Position numbers and translations under genes: made by a program. DNA of 64,000 nucleotides from positions 24,924,501-24,988,500 of the forward strand of contig NC_087245.1 in assembly GCF_037042905.1 (NCBI RefSeq), given 5' to 3'. The stretch comes from Lytechinus pictus. Lineage: Eukaryota > Echinodermata > Echinoidea > Temnopleuroida > Toxopneustidae. The notes beneath the pieces are model-generated. The model had not been told where the DNA came from, ran no database searches, and was given only the letters and a program-made list of their open reading frames with translations. Positions 52,350 through 63,178 of this stretch are shown here, one piece after another; position 1 is the first letter of the stretch; each line of letters begins with the position of its first letter.

Positions 52350-53720
52350 GTAAGTTCCCCTTCATTTCTTTCATTTTTTTTGTTGCTAACGATGCATTTA
52401 CACTATAAAATTATAATTTAAATAAGAGAAAGGAATATAGCTTGTACTTGTGATATAATATATAAATATCCTGTTTTCAGAGATTTCTAACCAAAAATAC
52501 TACTGATGTCGCCTATGAGGTTCATACATGTAATGTTGGACCTCATTGGTACTAGGAGTGTGTACATCTAGCTTACACAGTACAGAACCAGTTTCAGTTA
52601 TGCCTTATAAATATAAGTTATGGTTATGGGGATGCGTGACAGATGTTCATAGAAATAGAATCATACAAATCAAATGTGTCCATATTTCACACATTGGTTA
52701 GAATATTGTAATCTCACATGTAGACTTTCATGTAGGTAGACCGTAGTGACTAGTGTAATATCGAATGAACAGATGAAAAAAACCTTATCTTGACTTGAGA
52801 GTGAGACTTGACTTCATTTTCTTGAGTTTCCAACTTAATATTAATTTAAAAAAATTGAGGAAATGAGGAAAACAGATGCTTTGGAGAGTAACCTCGCATT
52901 GCAGTTGATTAGTGAAAAAAAAATTGGTTTACTCTCCATTTCTGTCTCATTGTCTGATAACGTTAGGACAGAAAAAAAGCCCAAATCTGCTACGCCAACG
53001 GCAACGCCAACGGTACCGTTACTTTAGCTCCGCTAAACTATTCGCCCGCCGACCCGGCTGCGCTACCGCTCGGCCTGGCCGTGGGGCATGCAGGGACGAA
53101 TGATTGAGAAAGCTGAAAATTGTGCTTCATTTCGTTGGTCAAGACGGGTGCAAAAGCGCACTAACATCAAGACAAATACTAGCAAATGAAAATATATAAA
53201 TTATCTTACAACTCTCGTGTCTCTCTTTCCCATTGGACTGGTCTAATTTGATCTTCTAACGTTGAAATCGGAGTAAAATTCACTCGTCTTCGAGCTGTCG
53301 ACACCACATAGACGTCGTAAAGAGAGTAAAGATGAAGAGAGCTCACTGCACACCATCGATTAGCACGCAATCCCCTGCACTCGCTGCACGTTACCGTGGC
53401 AGCTCGCAGAGCTAGAGACTACCATATAGATTATAAGTATGCTCATTCACGAAATTAACGTTCAAACGCATTTGTAATAAAGCCATCTCTTTGTGTGTGT
53501 GTGTGTGTGTGTTTTTTTTTTTTTTTGGGGGGGGGTTAGGGGGTCTTGTACCATAAGACACATGTAAAGGTTGTACATGTTACGTTTTTGTATTCATGAA
53601 TTGTAAATACGTTCGTACTCTACTCTCTACCCGTACCCAGAGAGGGCCGCGCCTCGCTCGATCGCCGGGGCGGGGTCGATATAGAGTCAATAAAATCTTG
53701 CAATCTTACAATTAATAAAA
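52350..53720. other. Non-coding; GC-rich patch and (GT)n
   Basis: 52990-53100 is a GC-rich patch with repeated ACGCCAACGG/ACGGCAACGC words, the apparent frame being unconvincing. A (GT)n tract followed by T and G tracts lies at 53495-53540. A GC-rich stretch is at 53640-53690. Possible intron 1 of the divergent gene. Confidence 0.45.
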
Positions 53721-53722
53721 TG

Positions 53723-53942
53723 CAGCAGGGGCAGTATGTGGAACGGTTTTGAAGAGGGGGGGGGGGGGGGGCTGACCACGTTCAATATCACAATCAGATT
53801 TTTACATTTTTGTACAGTGCGTGTGAGGGGGGAATCACCCTCTCCCCCGTTTCGCAACCCCCCTATAGGGAAAGATTCATATAGCCAGAATGGGGTAAGG
53901 GTCGTAGATCTAGCCCCCTCGATCCCCCCTCCGGCAGCATAA
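53723..53942. mobile_element. G/C-tract element, diverged copy
   Basis: CAGGGGCAGTATGTGGAACG, GGTTTTGAAG, a G-tract, CTGACCA and AACAATCAGAT-like words match the 28871-28997 element. The right part has C-tracts near 53855-53930. Ends are not exact. Confidence 0.5.
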
Positions 53943-56479
53943 AAAAGAAGGAGAGAAAATAAGAAGCAAGATGTAGAAAAGAAATGGAATGAGAGGCCGG
54001 AAAAATGAGAAAGAAAAGGTAGTGAGAAAGAATTGTCAAGATACTATAGACCTATATATACTGACACTTAAATATATAGTCAGTCAATGTACAGATAATA
54101 TCACGTCAACTTCGTGCTTTGACTTGTTACATTTAATTTTTTTAAAGAGCTTGTTCTCATCCGTTTCATGATTCAACAAAATAATGTCATATCCCATTTT
54201 CAGGGGTGGAAAAAAAAGTCAGCTCGAGCCTCACCCGTGCACTACAGGCAGGCCTCTGCACAGTAATAGGCCTACAGGTATTCATTTCATAAATTTCTGC
54301 AAACAGCTAGTCCTTAAAATCATCCTTTCTCAGGTAAATAAATCTCAGCTCATGCATCAAGCTTACATTATTTGTGACAAACATATCGTAATTAATTCAT
54401 TAATTCATATACATGCAGAAGTCCCCCACTCATGCTTCTCTAACAGTTGGGGAAAATATGTGAATTAATCTCTCTTACAAAAAACTGCATAGGAAAGCAG
54501 CATGCCATATAATTATCACATAAATTTATAAAAGTAGTCCCTGAAAAGGGCCGGAAGACTTAGATTTTTAGAAGGGATGTATCTCTGTTATAGTTATGAT
54601 TCCACGACATTTGCTCTTGCATGAGACTATTGCTCAGCTGCACATTCCACACACTAATATTAGAATGACCAACTTCAACCCTGGATTTAATACAATACCC
54701 TCTCCTAAACCTAAGATAAAACCCTATTGCAACCCTTAGCCTATATCTTAGATGAAATAAAGCATGGAGCATTTGTTGCCAGAGCAAACATTGTGTCATA
54801 CTTATGACAGAATGAATGGAAATGTATTTGTTGGGCTCTTAAGTATTTGATAGTGACATCAGGAGTGTTATTATTATTTTAAAATAATCAAAGTTACAGA
54901 AGCGGAGATAGGACAAAGAGGAAAAACTGTAATATCACACCTTTACGTCTTCTAGCTCTCCACCCCAACCCCCCCCCCCCTTCCTACAACAACACCCTGG
55001 CTCGCCCCTGATTGTACTAATTGTTTGGCAGCTGATATATTCTGTAAGACAATACAAAAGAGATAATTACTATTGATTTCACATTGAAATAATTGCACTT
55101 TATTGAAATCTCTGTCTAATTTAACTATAATTTCATTGTAATGGAAATTTGTTTCAGTAGGCCTACTTTAAATAAATGGAGCAGCATAAATCTGCATATG
55201 ATTTCATAGATTGAAATGGAAATATAATTGGGTCTTACGTCATGAAGAATGAATGATTATAGTAACTTTGCCATTGTATTCCTTGATTTTGATTGGCTGC
55301 TGAGCCCTTTATCACCATCGTTAAACCACAATTGAAAAATTGCCAAAATCATAAACAGACACCATTACTTGCAAAATAATAGATAGACATGAAAAGTGCT
55401 CAGTATTTCCACAAAAAATATATATAAAAAACCTAATCTTTATATGCAGGAAGACCTACAAGTGTGTATAAACTTGATAACTAATGGATATCAAAATAAA
55501 AGTATAAATATTTCTACACAGAAGTAATGAAAGCATTTGTATTATTGTGGACTACATTTAAACAATAATTTAGAAAGATAGATGTATCAGTATTTGATTA
55601 CTAGTAATATTAAATAATATACATAATGATCGAAGACTTCAATTATTTTAGAATACATAATTTAAATCACATGACAATATAAATATGAAGTATACATTCT
55701 GGTATGAGATGCATTAGGTGGGCTTGTGCCAACGTACCGAGTTATCGTGTTGAATGTTCGGGTTTTGCGATTGCCCGACCCGACGCGAAAACCCAATGTG
55801 ATGCCACAAGCTCATTTGGTGTGGGTTGAGGAGGGGAGAAGGGAGGTGTCTTGTAGCTATGTTCTTGGTTGTGTTAAATGAAATTTAAACATATATTTTT
55901 AATATATTGTAATATCCATGAGCAATTCAGTCTTTGTAACTTCGTTGCATGATTTAATAAATACCATACCATACCATTAGTAGCTTGTTTATATGCTGAG
56001 AACTGTTGCAGAGCTTGCGCAATGAGTGTTTGGATGATGTGTGCACTCTGCAAATCTACACATCATTATTTTTATTATCATAATTAGTAGTAGTAACATA
56101 ATTTTTATTGATCGATCTACTCCCATAAATTTGGACAATCGATGATGCTTATACTCCTTCTCTTATGCATATATACTCCATTTTATAATTTCTATATACA
56201 AAGATTTATGTTCATTTGCCAATATACTTATGTTCTCAATGAAATGATGATCATGACTTATTATATTTTGTGACATTAAATTGATCACTTCATTTCTATC
56301 TTGAATATCCTTTGGTCTTTTATTCAGGGTGGTTAATTACATGTAGCCTATATATAAATAAGTTAATTAGAGCAGTTTCTCTCTTGACAGCTACTGCGTT
56401 GTACTTTCAGCTGGCATCCATCTTGGACTTGCCCGTAAGAGGTGATTAGATAATACATCAAGGTTTTAATGGAAGACAC
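53943..56479. other. Non-coding between genes, with repeat tails
   Basis: Contains a C-tract with CTGGCTCGCCCCTG (54962-55010), which looks like a right end of a hAT-like element. Also present are a diverged MITE interior (55258-55330) and a retroelement-like 3' tail ending AATAAATACC(ATACC)n at 55958-55978. A short island at 56411-56434 between TACTTTCAG and GTAAGA could be a 24-bp microexon but has no support. No gene named. Confidence 0.45.
56319..56324 (-). terminator. Candidate polyadenylation signal of the SLC22A18-like gene
   Basis: AATAAA on the minus strand, about 156 bp downstream of the stop codon at 56480. Confidence 0.45.
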
Positions 56480-56637
56480 TTAATATTTGGTGAGAACCAG
56501 GAGTAAGACCATGTTGATGACTGCTCCCGTAATACCTAGAGATGGAAAGCCCAGATTGGTCAGGAGTTCAGCACCGATGATTGGCGCCAAGGTACCAAGG
56601 AGGGATGTGCCAGCATGGGTGAGACCAAGGATCGTTC
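56480..56637 (-). CDS. SLC22A18-like last coding exon
   Basis: Acceptor TTTGATCAG. Completes Gly, then TILGLTHAGTSLLGTLAPII, then GAELLTNLGFPSLGITGAVI, then NMVLLLVLTKY and TAA at 56480. Corresponds to the human stretch starting GTMLGLCASVQPLLRTLGPT and forms the last two membrane helices. Confidence 0.93.
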
Positions 56638-59600
56638 CTGATCAAAGGGCAGTTTGGAGAGAGTGGATAAAACAAAATCAATTATTGGGACACATAAACT
56701 GTTTTTACAAATAAAGAGGGTTCAAGAGAGCAACAGTTATAGAAGTTTGTATTGACTTGGGCTACAGGCAGTTGTTCTACTTCACAGATAGTCTAAATAC
56801 CTTATGGGTTAAACTAATTGGCCCGAATTCACAGAGGTGGTTTCTAAAGCCATCGGTTATACCCATGGTTTATGCAGATTTCCTGTATAAATTACGCTTA
56901 TTTACCGCATATATCAAAAATGTCCAATGCTGATGCACGCTTCCGTCACAGTGCGCCAAATTGACGCCTGTTGCCGTGGTTAAGTACGCTATTTCATTTG
57001 TGAGTCCACTGTTTTGAATGAATGAGTCCACTCTTCAAACAGTGGACTCATGAATAAAATTAAGCAACAGGCGTCAATTTGGCACACTGTGACAAAAGCG
57101 TGCATCATAATTTGACATTTTTCTTGTAATATACGCGGTAAATAAGCGTAATTTATACAGGAAATCTGCATAAACCATGGGTTCAACCAATGGTTTTAAA
57201 AACGACCTTTGTGATTCGGGCCATTTGGTCTACTATCAATTTGGACTAATTGCCATTTTATACTTGTTCTAATACCAACTTTGTCTAATTCTCCTTTATT
57301 CTATAAAGGCCAAGTTGGTCAATTTCCAATTTGTCTTCTTATTTGTTCTCTTTACACTTTGTTAAATGAAAATTATTTCATTAACAGTTCATCTAACTAT
57401 ACAGATTAATCTACATATGACACCCAGGCATACAGAAAGTGGATACCAGGAGAAAAGAATTCCTTGAAACATAGAGCTATTATTCTGAGTTTAATAGCTC
57501 CATGCTTGAAAGCTGTGAGCCAAGTATTTGGTGGCCTGGCAAAGTAGGGTAATAATGAAGCACCGGGGGGGGGGGGGTGGGGGTCATGTTTGCACTTCAT
57601 TAACATAACTTTATTTATTATCAGCTTCCTTATTATATTTCCAATAAAATATTTTATAGTCTTTGAATTCTATATTTTCTTTTCTAAAAGACACCTGTAA
57701 TCTGTAATACGGCGCAAATGGGGGGGGGGGGGAATTAGGCACAAAAATATCCAAAGCTGGTGAAATTGACATAAATACCAACCAATAGGGAATCCCAGGC
57801 CATGATCTTGGATTGATTTAAACCCTGTCATACCATTATTGTTATTTATTTCAAGAATTTGGCCAGGTATTCTATCAAAATTCTAGACTTGTCCCTAGAA
57901 GATTTTTTTCAATGCAGTCATCGCAAGCTCTGCACACTGCATATCATTGTACATTTTGTTCAACATATCAATTGCACAAACTATTTCAAGTAAGAAGGGG
58001 ATTTCAAAATATTACTTAAGAGGAGTTTCAGCCCAAACCAAGTTTATCAATGCAGAAGTCTTATCATTTTTCTGTATGTGAATTAAAGCGAATTTCATGT
58101 GAAAAATTAAAACCGTTGAAATATTGACTTCAGGATATGACTGTGTTACCTGACTCTGAGGATGGTACGGCCTTGGTAAGTACACTGGTGATGACGGTAG
58201 TTGTAATACAATTTCCACAGGTCATTGGGAGCAGAACGGCCGCAAGCTGCCATACATCTTGGACAAGACACTGGAAGACAAATAAAGATGGGCAGAATGT
58301 GTCTACTTTTAATCATGAAGCTGCAGAGTAATATGTAACCCTAGGAGGAATCATTGCCGTTTCATCAAAGTGAACTGAACTTCCTGAACTCCACAACATC
58401 TTCTGAAGATGGATTTCAGTTGATTTCTGGGGAGCATTCATCAAAATTTTTGTCCAACAAGTTGTTGGATCTGACAACTTTTCTTGATTTTGATCAGAGG
58501 ACACTGTTCCTATGATAACTTACGGATAAAAACAGACTTTGTTGGATAAATCGTTCGACAAGTTCTTTCATGAGAGGCTCCCCTGATGTTACAAATTAAT
58601 CTGGAATCAAGCAACAAAATTTGAATTCTGCAGGATCCGCTCCGACAATAATATTTCATGAACTTTCAGTTTGGATTGGATTTTGGAAACAACACTTGTG
58701 ACAAAGACTGGATTATAAGTATAACAAGGTCTTTAACCTTTAAATCAATTTTGAACAATGTGAGAACCTCATCAAACACAAACTTTCTAACATAGAGGCC
58801 GTTCTCATTACGCTTTCTAAAACTAGTTTACTGGAAACCGATTCAGGAAACCACTTTGGAAGATCGCTTTGCGAGCGTTCCCACTTGATCACACGAAAGT
58901 GGTTTTCAAAATCACTTCACGTAAAGCGCTCTTGTTGCTATGGAAACGCTCTCAGTGGGGTGACACGTTTCGCGCGAAATTCGAAACCGCAGCATAGGCA
59001 TTCTACACCTGTCGTGTGGAGTAGCGCGCTCAAAATGTGCGAAGATCGCTTCCCGCAGAACGGTTGTGTCCTCACTTACGCTAAAGCCAGTTTAACGAGG
59101 CAAAGCGATCTTGAAAACTACATCGCGAGGTGGTTTTCCAAACTGGTTTGGAAGATCGCTTCCAAGACCGCTTCGACCATTCTCACTACGCGTTAAACTA
59201 GTTTCCAGTAAACTAGTTTTAGGAACGTAGTGAGAACAGCCTCATAATCCTGTTTAATGTTTGATTTATAATAAATCCTATCGAGAAAACATGTCTTGTG
59301 GCTACTACTGTATCACTGATTCAGAGTAAATAACTTTAATAAATCTTACCAAGGACATATAACTTGCTGGCTCTTAGCAACTTCATTTCACTGTATTTCT
59401 TTGTGAGGTGTCCTATCACCATGCCCTGCATGTGAGAACCTCATCAAACACGAACTTTCTAACATAATCCTGTTTAATGTTTGATTTATAATAAATCCTA
59501 TCGAGAAAACATGTCTTGTGGCTACTACTGTATCACTGATTCAGAGTAAATAACTTTAATAAATCTTACCAAGGACATATAACTTGCTGCTAACAATACG

Positions 59601-62600
59601 GCACTGGCTCGAAGCAACTTCATTTCACTGTATTTCTTTGTGAGGCGTCCTATTACCATGCCCTGCACAACCTGCAAGAGATGAACAAAACTTGATGAAA
59701 TTTCTAACATTTTTAGGAGCGGATCCAGGGGGAAAGGAGGTGTAGGTTCACCCAATATAATTTCAAATATTTGAACAAAATGCACCCCTTTAGAACAAGC
59801 CTGACTTCCTACCCTGTTGGTTGTTTTTTTTAACTCATTAGATGATGGAATTACACATTCACACCAAAGGGAAAGACTTTGCAAAATCTTGGTATGATGC
59901 AGTTTTTGTGCATTTCACTCTTACTGTGCTGATAGCAAAGAGTATACAAAGGGACTATGTGTTTTGAATTGATACCATCAAGAAAGATTCATTGGGTGAA
60001 AAAATGTTCTTCCTTAGAGGATAAATTTCTTCTTTCAAGGCTGTCTGCGACCCAATTCTTCAACTAGAATGTTGTTACAGTTGATGCGAATATTTGGACA
60101 TGGAAATATTTCAATGCAAAGTTCCGCTAAACTATCATACAAATAATGAGGTTCCATGAGTATGCTACCCTTCTTATAAGAATAAAAACAAAATCGATAT
60201 TTAATCATAACGATGTCATAGCAATCATACAATCAGTTTTGAATTGAAACCAATTTGGCCTTTACTTAAAATCAAAGCTTGCAATCATTAACAAAAGTAA
60301 TATTAGTATTCTCACAGTTATTTTGGACCTCAAATGAAAAGATTATATTCATATTTTCAGAAAATAAAGCACAATTTGCTCCAAAACCCGATCATAGACC
60401 TTCGCAAGGTGTGCAGTAGCCTCCGAACACCTTATCTGACTGTTGGTCATTTCATGCTTCCATACATGTACAAATTATTCAGATATTCTGAAGGATATAT
60501 TATCATTTCAGTATGAAACAATAATCAAATTTTAAAAAAATGTAAATGTAAAAAAAGGGAGCCTCAGGTGTGTTTGACTTTGACAATAAAATGTTAATGC
60601 ATAAAATAAGTACGAATGTTTGAGATCAATCCAAAGGGTAATTTATTATAATTTGAAATTTGTTATAACTGTGTAGAATATACCTGTATAGAAGGTACAT
60701 GTACTGATCAATGAAAAAGTTGAGGTATTTGAAAACTAATAATCCTTCATAATAGGGTCAACACCTTAATATCAGAATTGATGGTGACTGTCATTATGGT
60801 AACTACCATGGTAACCATGACTTTGATTAGCTACTAATCACTGTTACTTTGGTAGTTACCAAAGTAACAGTGATTAGTAGCTAATCAACGTTACAGTTGA
60901 ACTTGCATAAGCCCACCTTCAATAAGTTGATCATTTGCCTATTAAATTCAAAGCAATTTTTCAAACTAGATGATGGTTTGAACTAACCCCTCAAAGAAAC
61001 AAAAATCACTGCAAGATTGAACTTACAAAGGTGTACTAAACTTACAATGCTCGCAATGCCCTGGAATGAGAGAAAGTATCCGTTTTCATCGGCAGTCAGC
61101 TGAAACTTATCAATGACAATAAGAGCAAACATAGAACTGAAGATGGCCCCTGGCAGACCAGCAAGTAGATTCACACTCAGAAAGAAGGCCGCACCGGGGG
61201 AAGACCTCATTAGATGGGTGAAGTTTTTTATGCTGAACACACTATCTGAAGACTTGTCTTTGAAATAGAATGAAAGGATGAGAGACAAAGAAAAGAACAA
61301 ATTAAACAAAAAAAAAGCAAAAAGTAAGTATTAAAGAGTAGTCAGAGAATAATTTTGCTTACAGAAGTTGATTAGCGACTTTGGTCATAAGAAAAAGAAT
61401 CTTGACTAAGTTCTGCTGATCTGCTACACAAAAAAAATTTTTGTGTTTCAGTTTTAAAAAGAAAGTGGAGCAAATTGCAATATGATACCAGGAAAATTCT
61501 TTCCTGATAGTAGTTGCAAGGAGATTATCTCCTTGGTAGATGTAACAGTTTATTGATACAAAATTGACATGATTTGCAGCAAGGGGCTGAAATATGTACA
61601 AATATAACAAATTGGCTAGATCAAATTACAGAAGTCAAAATATAGAAGTTGAATTACAAATACAACCAAGTGAGTATCAGATTACAAATACAACAAATCA
61701 ATAAATATTCAATAACTAGATTGAAATGAAAAAGAGACACAAAAAATTTTTAATAAGGAAGTAAGAAGTGAATTTTGAAAAATCACTTTTAGCGCAATCA
61801 TGAGTTTGAACAACTCATCTCATGTTCTTTTAATCATTTCCTCATTGTACCATTCAAAGCGTAGCCTAAATAAATAGATTTTCATGAAAACTATTACTAT
61901 TCCACACCTCTATGATTTCTTTGTTCTAACAAATCATATCTAATTTTGAACCAGCTTTGTAATTTCAGTTTTTTAAAAGATTACCTTTGGATGTTGAAGA
62001 CTGTGGGGGCTTAGTATTGCTTGGTATAAAGAATAATGTCAGTGCCAGGCTGACACACGATCCAATGCAAGCTACTGCTGCTGCCGACTGTTCACTGAAT
62101 AATATAGATGATAGAAATACATGATTAAAAGGAGTTAAATTTGTTTAATAGTCAATTTGCTTTCATTACACAAGGTCTAACCACATTTCATGTACTACCA
62201 ACAAGTCTAATAACCATGATGGTCTTTTTGTCATTTATATGTGTTGACAATTTAAACATTGGCCAAATAAATCAACATAAATTGATTGATGTGATTAAAA
62301 TGGGGGTGTTTCAAGTAGCTGTTTGTAATGGACTAGAACACAAAATAACAAATGGGAGCCCAAAGGTTTTCTGACATTGATTGACTATACTTTCTTTCAA
62401 ATTCCTGTCTAATATATTAAAGGGATTGCAATAACAACTGAATTGAATTGATTTTAATTTTTAATCCTGCCTATATTAATGTTCAGCTTTTATGATTATG
62501 CATAACTATAAACAAAAATACTTATGAAAGAGCCCCATTAAGACCAAATGCTAGATTGAACAACTCTGCATTGAATGAATATATCATCTAGAGGTAATAA

Positions 62601-63178
62601 TACTACAATATTTACACTTGTAACAGATAACAATAACCAACTGTTTAATTCAAGCAATTTCAGCCATTTCTTTGACACAATAAATATGTCATGACAAAAC
62701 ACATTTCTCGTATTCATGTCAGCACAAATCATGCTCCAGTAAGACAAACAAGGGATTATTTCTCTACAAGTTTCGTTTCTTTTCCTCAGGAGAAATTATG
62801 TTTTGGCAGAACTTTTTTGGAAAAAATATCTAGCTTATCTGAGAGTCTTAGTTTTATTCATACACTACAATTGAAAATTGCAACATCAGATTGTAAAGGT
62901 TACAGTTTAAACGTAGGCCTATATACCGGTACTATTGGAAAATGTATTACAAGAGATAGAGCATATTCAATACTAAACTTTTTTCCCATATATCCCCCTC
63001 CTACCCCCCCCCCCCCCATTTGAATGTGAACCCAGCCAGGCATACCTCATATAAACGCTGATCCAACCTCCAATCAATGGACCTACAACTATACCAATAG
63101 AATAACACATACTGACTCTTCCTAAGGCCTCAGTTCTCCCACTTTCATCAGATAAATCAGATATTACCATTTGAGTTC
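56480..63178 (-). CDS. SLC22A18-like major-facilitator transporter (C-terminal six exons; 5' part beyond window)
   Basis: Coding exons in transcript order: 63178-63046, 62094-61985, 61257-61046, 59671-59570, 58270-58150, 56637-56480. Phases agree at every junction and give about 278 residues of a family of about 400. Landmarks also found in human SLC22A18: QMVISDLSDESGRTEALGRV (human QMVITDLSAPEERPAALGRL), DKFQLTADENGYFLSFQG, QGMVIGRLTKKYSEMKLLRA, VLTKAVPSSESGTILGL, and a final LLLVLTKY stop. Family role: a 12-helix MFS membrane protein proposed to be a polyspecific organic-cation or drug transporter; its natural substrate is uncertain. The first helices lie beyond position 64000. Neighbours suggest no operon-like link. 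Confidence 0.93.
56820..57222. mobile_element. 403-bp foldback element, 3-bp ATT target duplication
   Basis: Ends GGCCCGAATTCACAGAGG and CCTTTGTGATTCGGGCC. Nearly the whole element is palindromic (ATACCCATGGTTTATGCAGA / TCTGCATAAACCATGGGTTC; GACGCCTGTTGC / GCAACAGGCGTC; GAGTCCACTGTT / AACAGTGGACTC). ATT flanks both ends (56817-56819 and 57223-57225), as in PIF/Harbinger-type insertions. Confidence 0.88.
57223..57345. repeat. Half of a TU-like ~15-bp repeat array
   Basis: ATTTGGTCTACTATC, AATTTGGACTAATTGCC and TTGTTCTAATACC are the same degenerate unit as in the foldbacks at 4931, 6794 and 20397. The array continues weakly to TCAATTTCCAATTTGTC. The 403-bp foldback seems inserted at or beside its left end. 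Confidence 0.6.
58150..58270 (-). CDS. SLC22A18-like exon (penultimate)
   Basis: Acceptor TTGTCTTCCAG, donor CAG|GTAACA. Encodes CLVQDVWQLAAVLLPMTCGN, then CITTTVITSVLTKAVPSSES, plus a split Gly, phase 0 in and 1 out. TKAVPSSESG matches IKAVSTSDTG of the human protein. An alternative acceptor at ATGGCAG, 24 bp further in, would shorten it by eight residues without changing frame. Confidence 0.9.
58795..59243. mobile_element. 449-bp TIR element with visible empty site
   Basis: Termini GAGGCCGTTCTCATTACG and CGTAGTGAGAACAGCCTC, extended by CTAAAACTAGTTTACTGGAA and TTCCAGTAAACTAGTTTTAG. It is flanked by ATA on both sides (58792-58794, 59244-59246). The paralogous copy reads CTAACATAATCCTG at 59459-59472, the uninterrupted site, proving insertion with a 3-bp ATA (or 2-bp TA) duplication. 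The interior is GC-richer, with AGCGATCTT.. AAGATCGCTT palindromes. No transposase. Confidence 0.94.
59347..59430 (-). pseudogene. Truncated duplicate of SLC22A18-like exon
   Basis: Partial copy of the exon 59570-59671. It keeps the donor (TTG|GTAAG context) and CATGGT.ATAGGACACCTCACA. It has lost the acceptor and first codons at the duplication junction. About 17 bp (the CTAACAATACGGCACTG segment) are missing internally, shifting the frame. It should not be spliced productively. Confidence 0.88.
59570..59671 (-). CDS. SLC22A18-like exon
   Basis: Acceptor TCTCTTGCAG, donor TTG|GTAAGA. Encodes VVQGMVIGRLTKKYSEMKLL, then RASAVLLAASYMSL, phase 0 both sides. The human counterpart VTQGLVIGQLSSHFSEEVLL then RAS makes the match clear. 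Confidence 0.94.
60825..60886. repeat. Perfect 28-bp hairpin
   Basis: Arms GATTAGCTACTAATCACTGT-TACTTTGG (60825-60852) and the exact complement at 60859-60886, loop TAGTTA. The left neighbour GTCATTATGGTAACTACCAT recalls the MITE at 40946, so this is probably a rearranged relic of that family in an intron. Confidence 0.95.
61046..61257 (-). CDS. SLC22A18-like exon
   Basis: Acceptor TATTTCAAAG, donor ATT|GTAAGT. Encodes DKSSDSVFSIKNFTHLMRSS, then PGAAFFLSVNLLAGLPGAIF, then SSMFALIVIDKFQLTADENG, then YFLSFQGIASI. Corresponds to the central loop and the seventh/eighth helices (human SIISMDFFQLEAAQAGYLMS). Confidence 0.93.
61985..62094 (-). CDS. SLC22A18-like exon
   Basis: Acceptor TATTATTCAG, donor AAAG|GTAATC. 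Encodes (S)EQSAAAVACIGSCVSLALTL, then FFIPSNTKPPQSSTSK. Equivalent to the sixth helix and the start of the central loop (human AALATLLGAVLSFTCIPAST). Confidence 0.92.
62095..63045 (-). other. SLC22A18-like intron
   Basis: AT-rich intron. A C-tract at 63006-63017 near the donor side recalls the element ends elsewhere. No further exon. Confidence 0.6.
63046..63178 (-). CDS. SLC22A18-like exon (5'-most in window)
   Basis: Acceptor CTCTCTCCAG, donor GAG|GTATGC. Encodes (G)TQMVISDLSDESGRTEALGR, then VSMCYSIGIVVGPLIGGWIS, then VYM. Contains the MFS helix 4-5 loop (human QMVITDLSAPEERPAALGRL). It enters in phase 1, so at least one upstream exon lies right of the window. Confidence 0.94.

Larger units (their letters stand above)
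56638..58149 (-). other. SLC22A18-like intron with foldback and TU-like fragment
   Basis: Contains the 403-bp element 56820-57222, half of a TU-like array (57223-57340), G-tracts near 57565 and 57721, and otherwise AT-rich DNA. Confidence 0.75.
58759..59663. repeat. Local tandem duplication (~230-bp unit) containing an exon copy
   Basis: Unit copy 1 is 58759-58794 plus 59244-59430; copy 2 is 59431-59663. Shared landmarks in order: GTGAGAACCTCATCAAACAC, AACTTTCTAACATA, ATCCTGTTTAATGTTTGATT, CTACTACTGTATCACTGATT, TCTTACCAAGGACATATAAC and CCATGCCCTGCA. Copy 1 is split by the 449-bp element. Identity is very high outside it. Confidence 0.92.

Noticed and set aside
52912-53103. Arg/Gln-rich frame near the divergent first exon
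   Set aside because: Derived from ACGCCAACGG-type repeats; no acceptor beginning with G in the correct phase, and no conserved motif.
58220-58331. Plus-strand exon after TTTCCACAG that would complete the split ATG of the divergent gene
   Set aside because: It is the exact antisense of a well-supported SLC22A18-like exon, and the acceptor-like sequence is part of that coding region.
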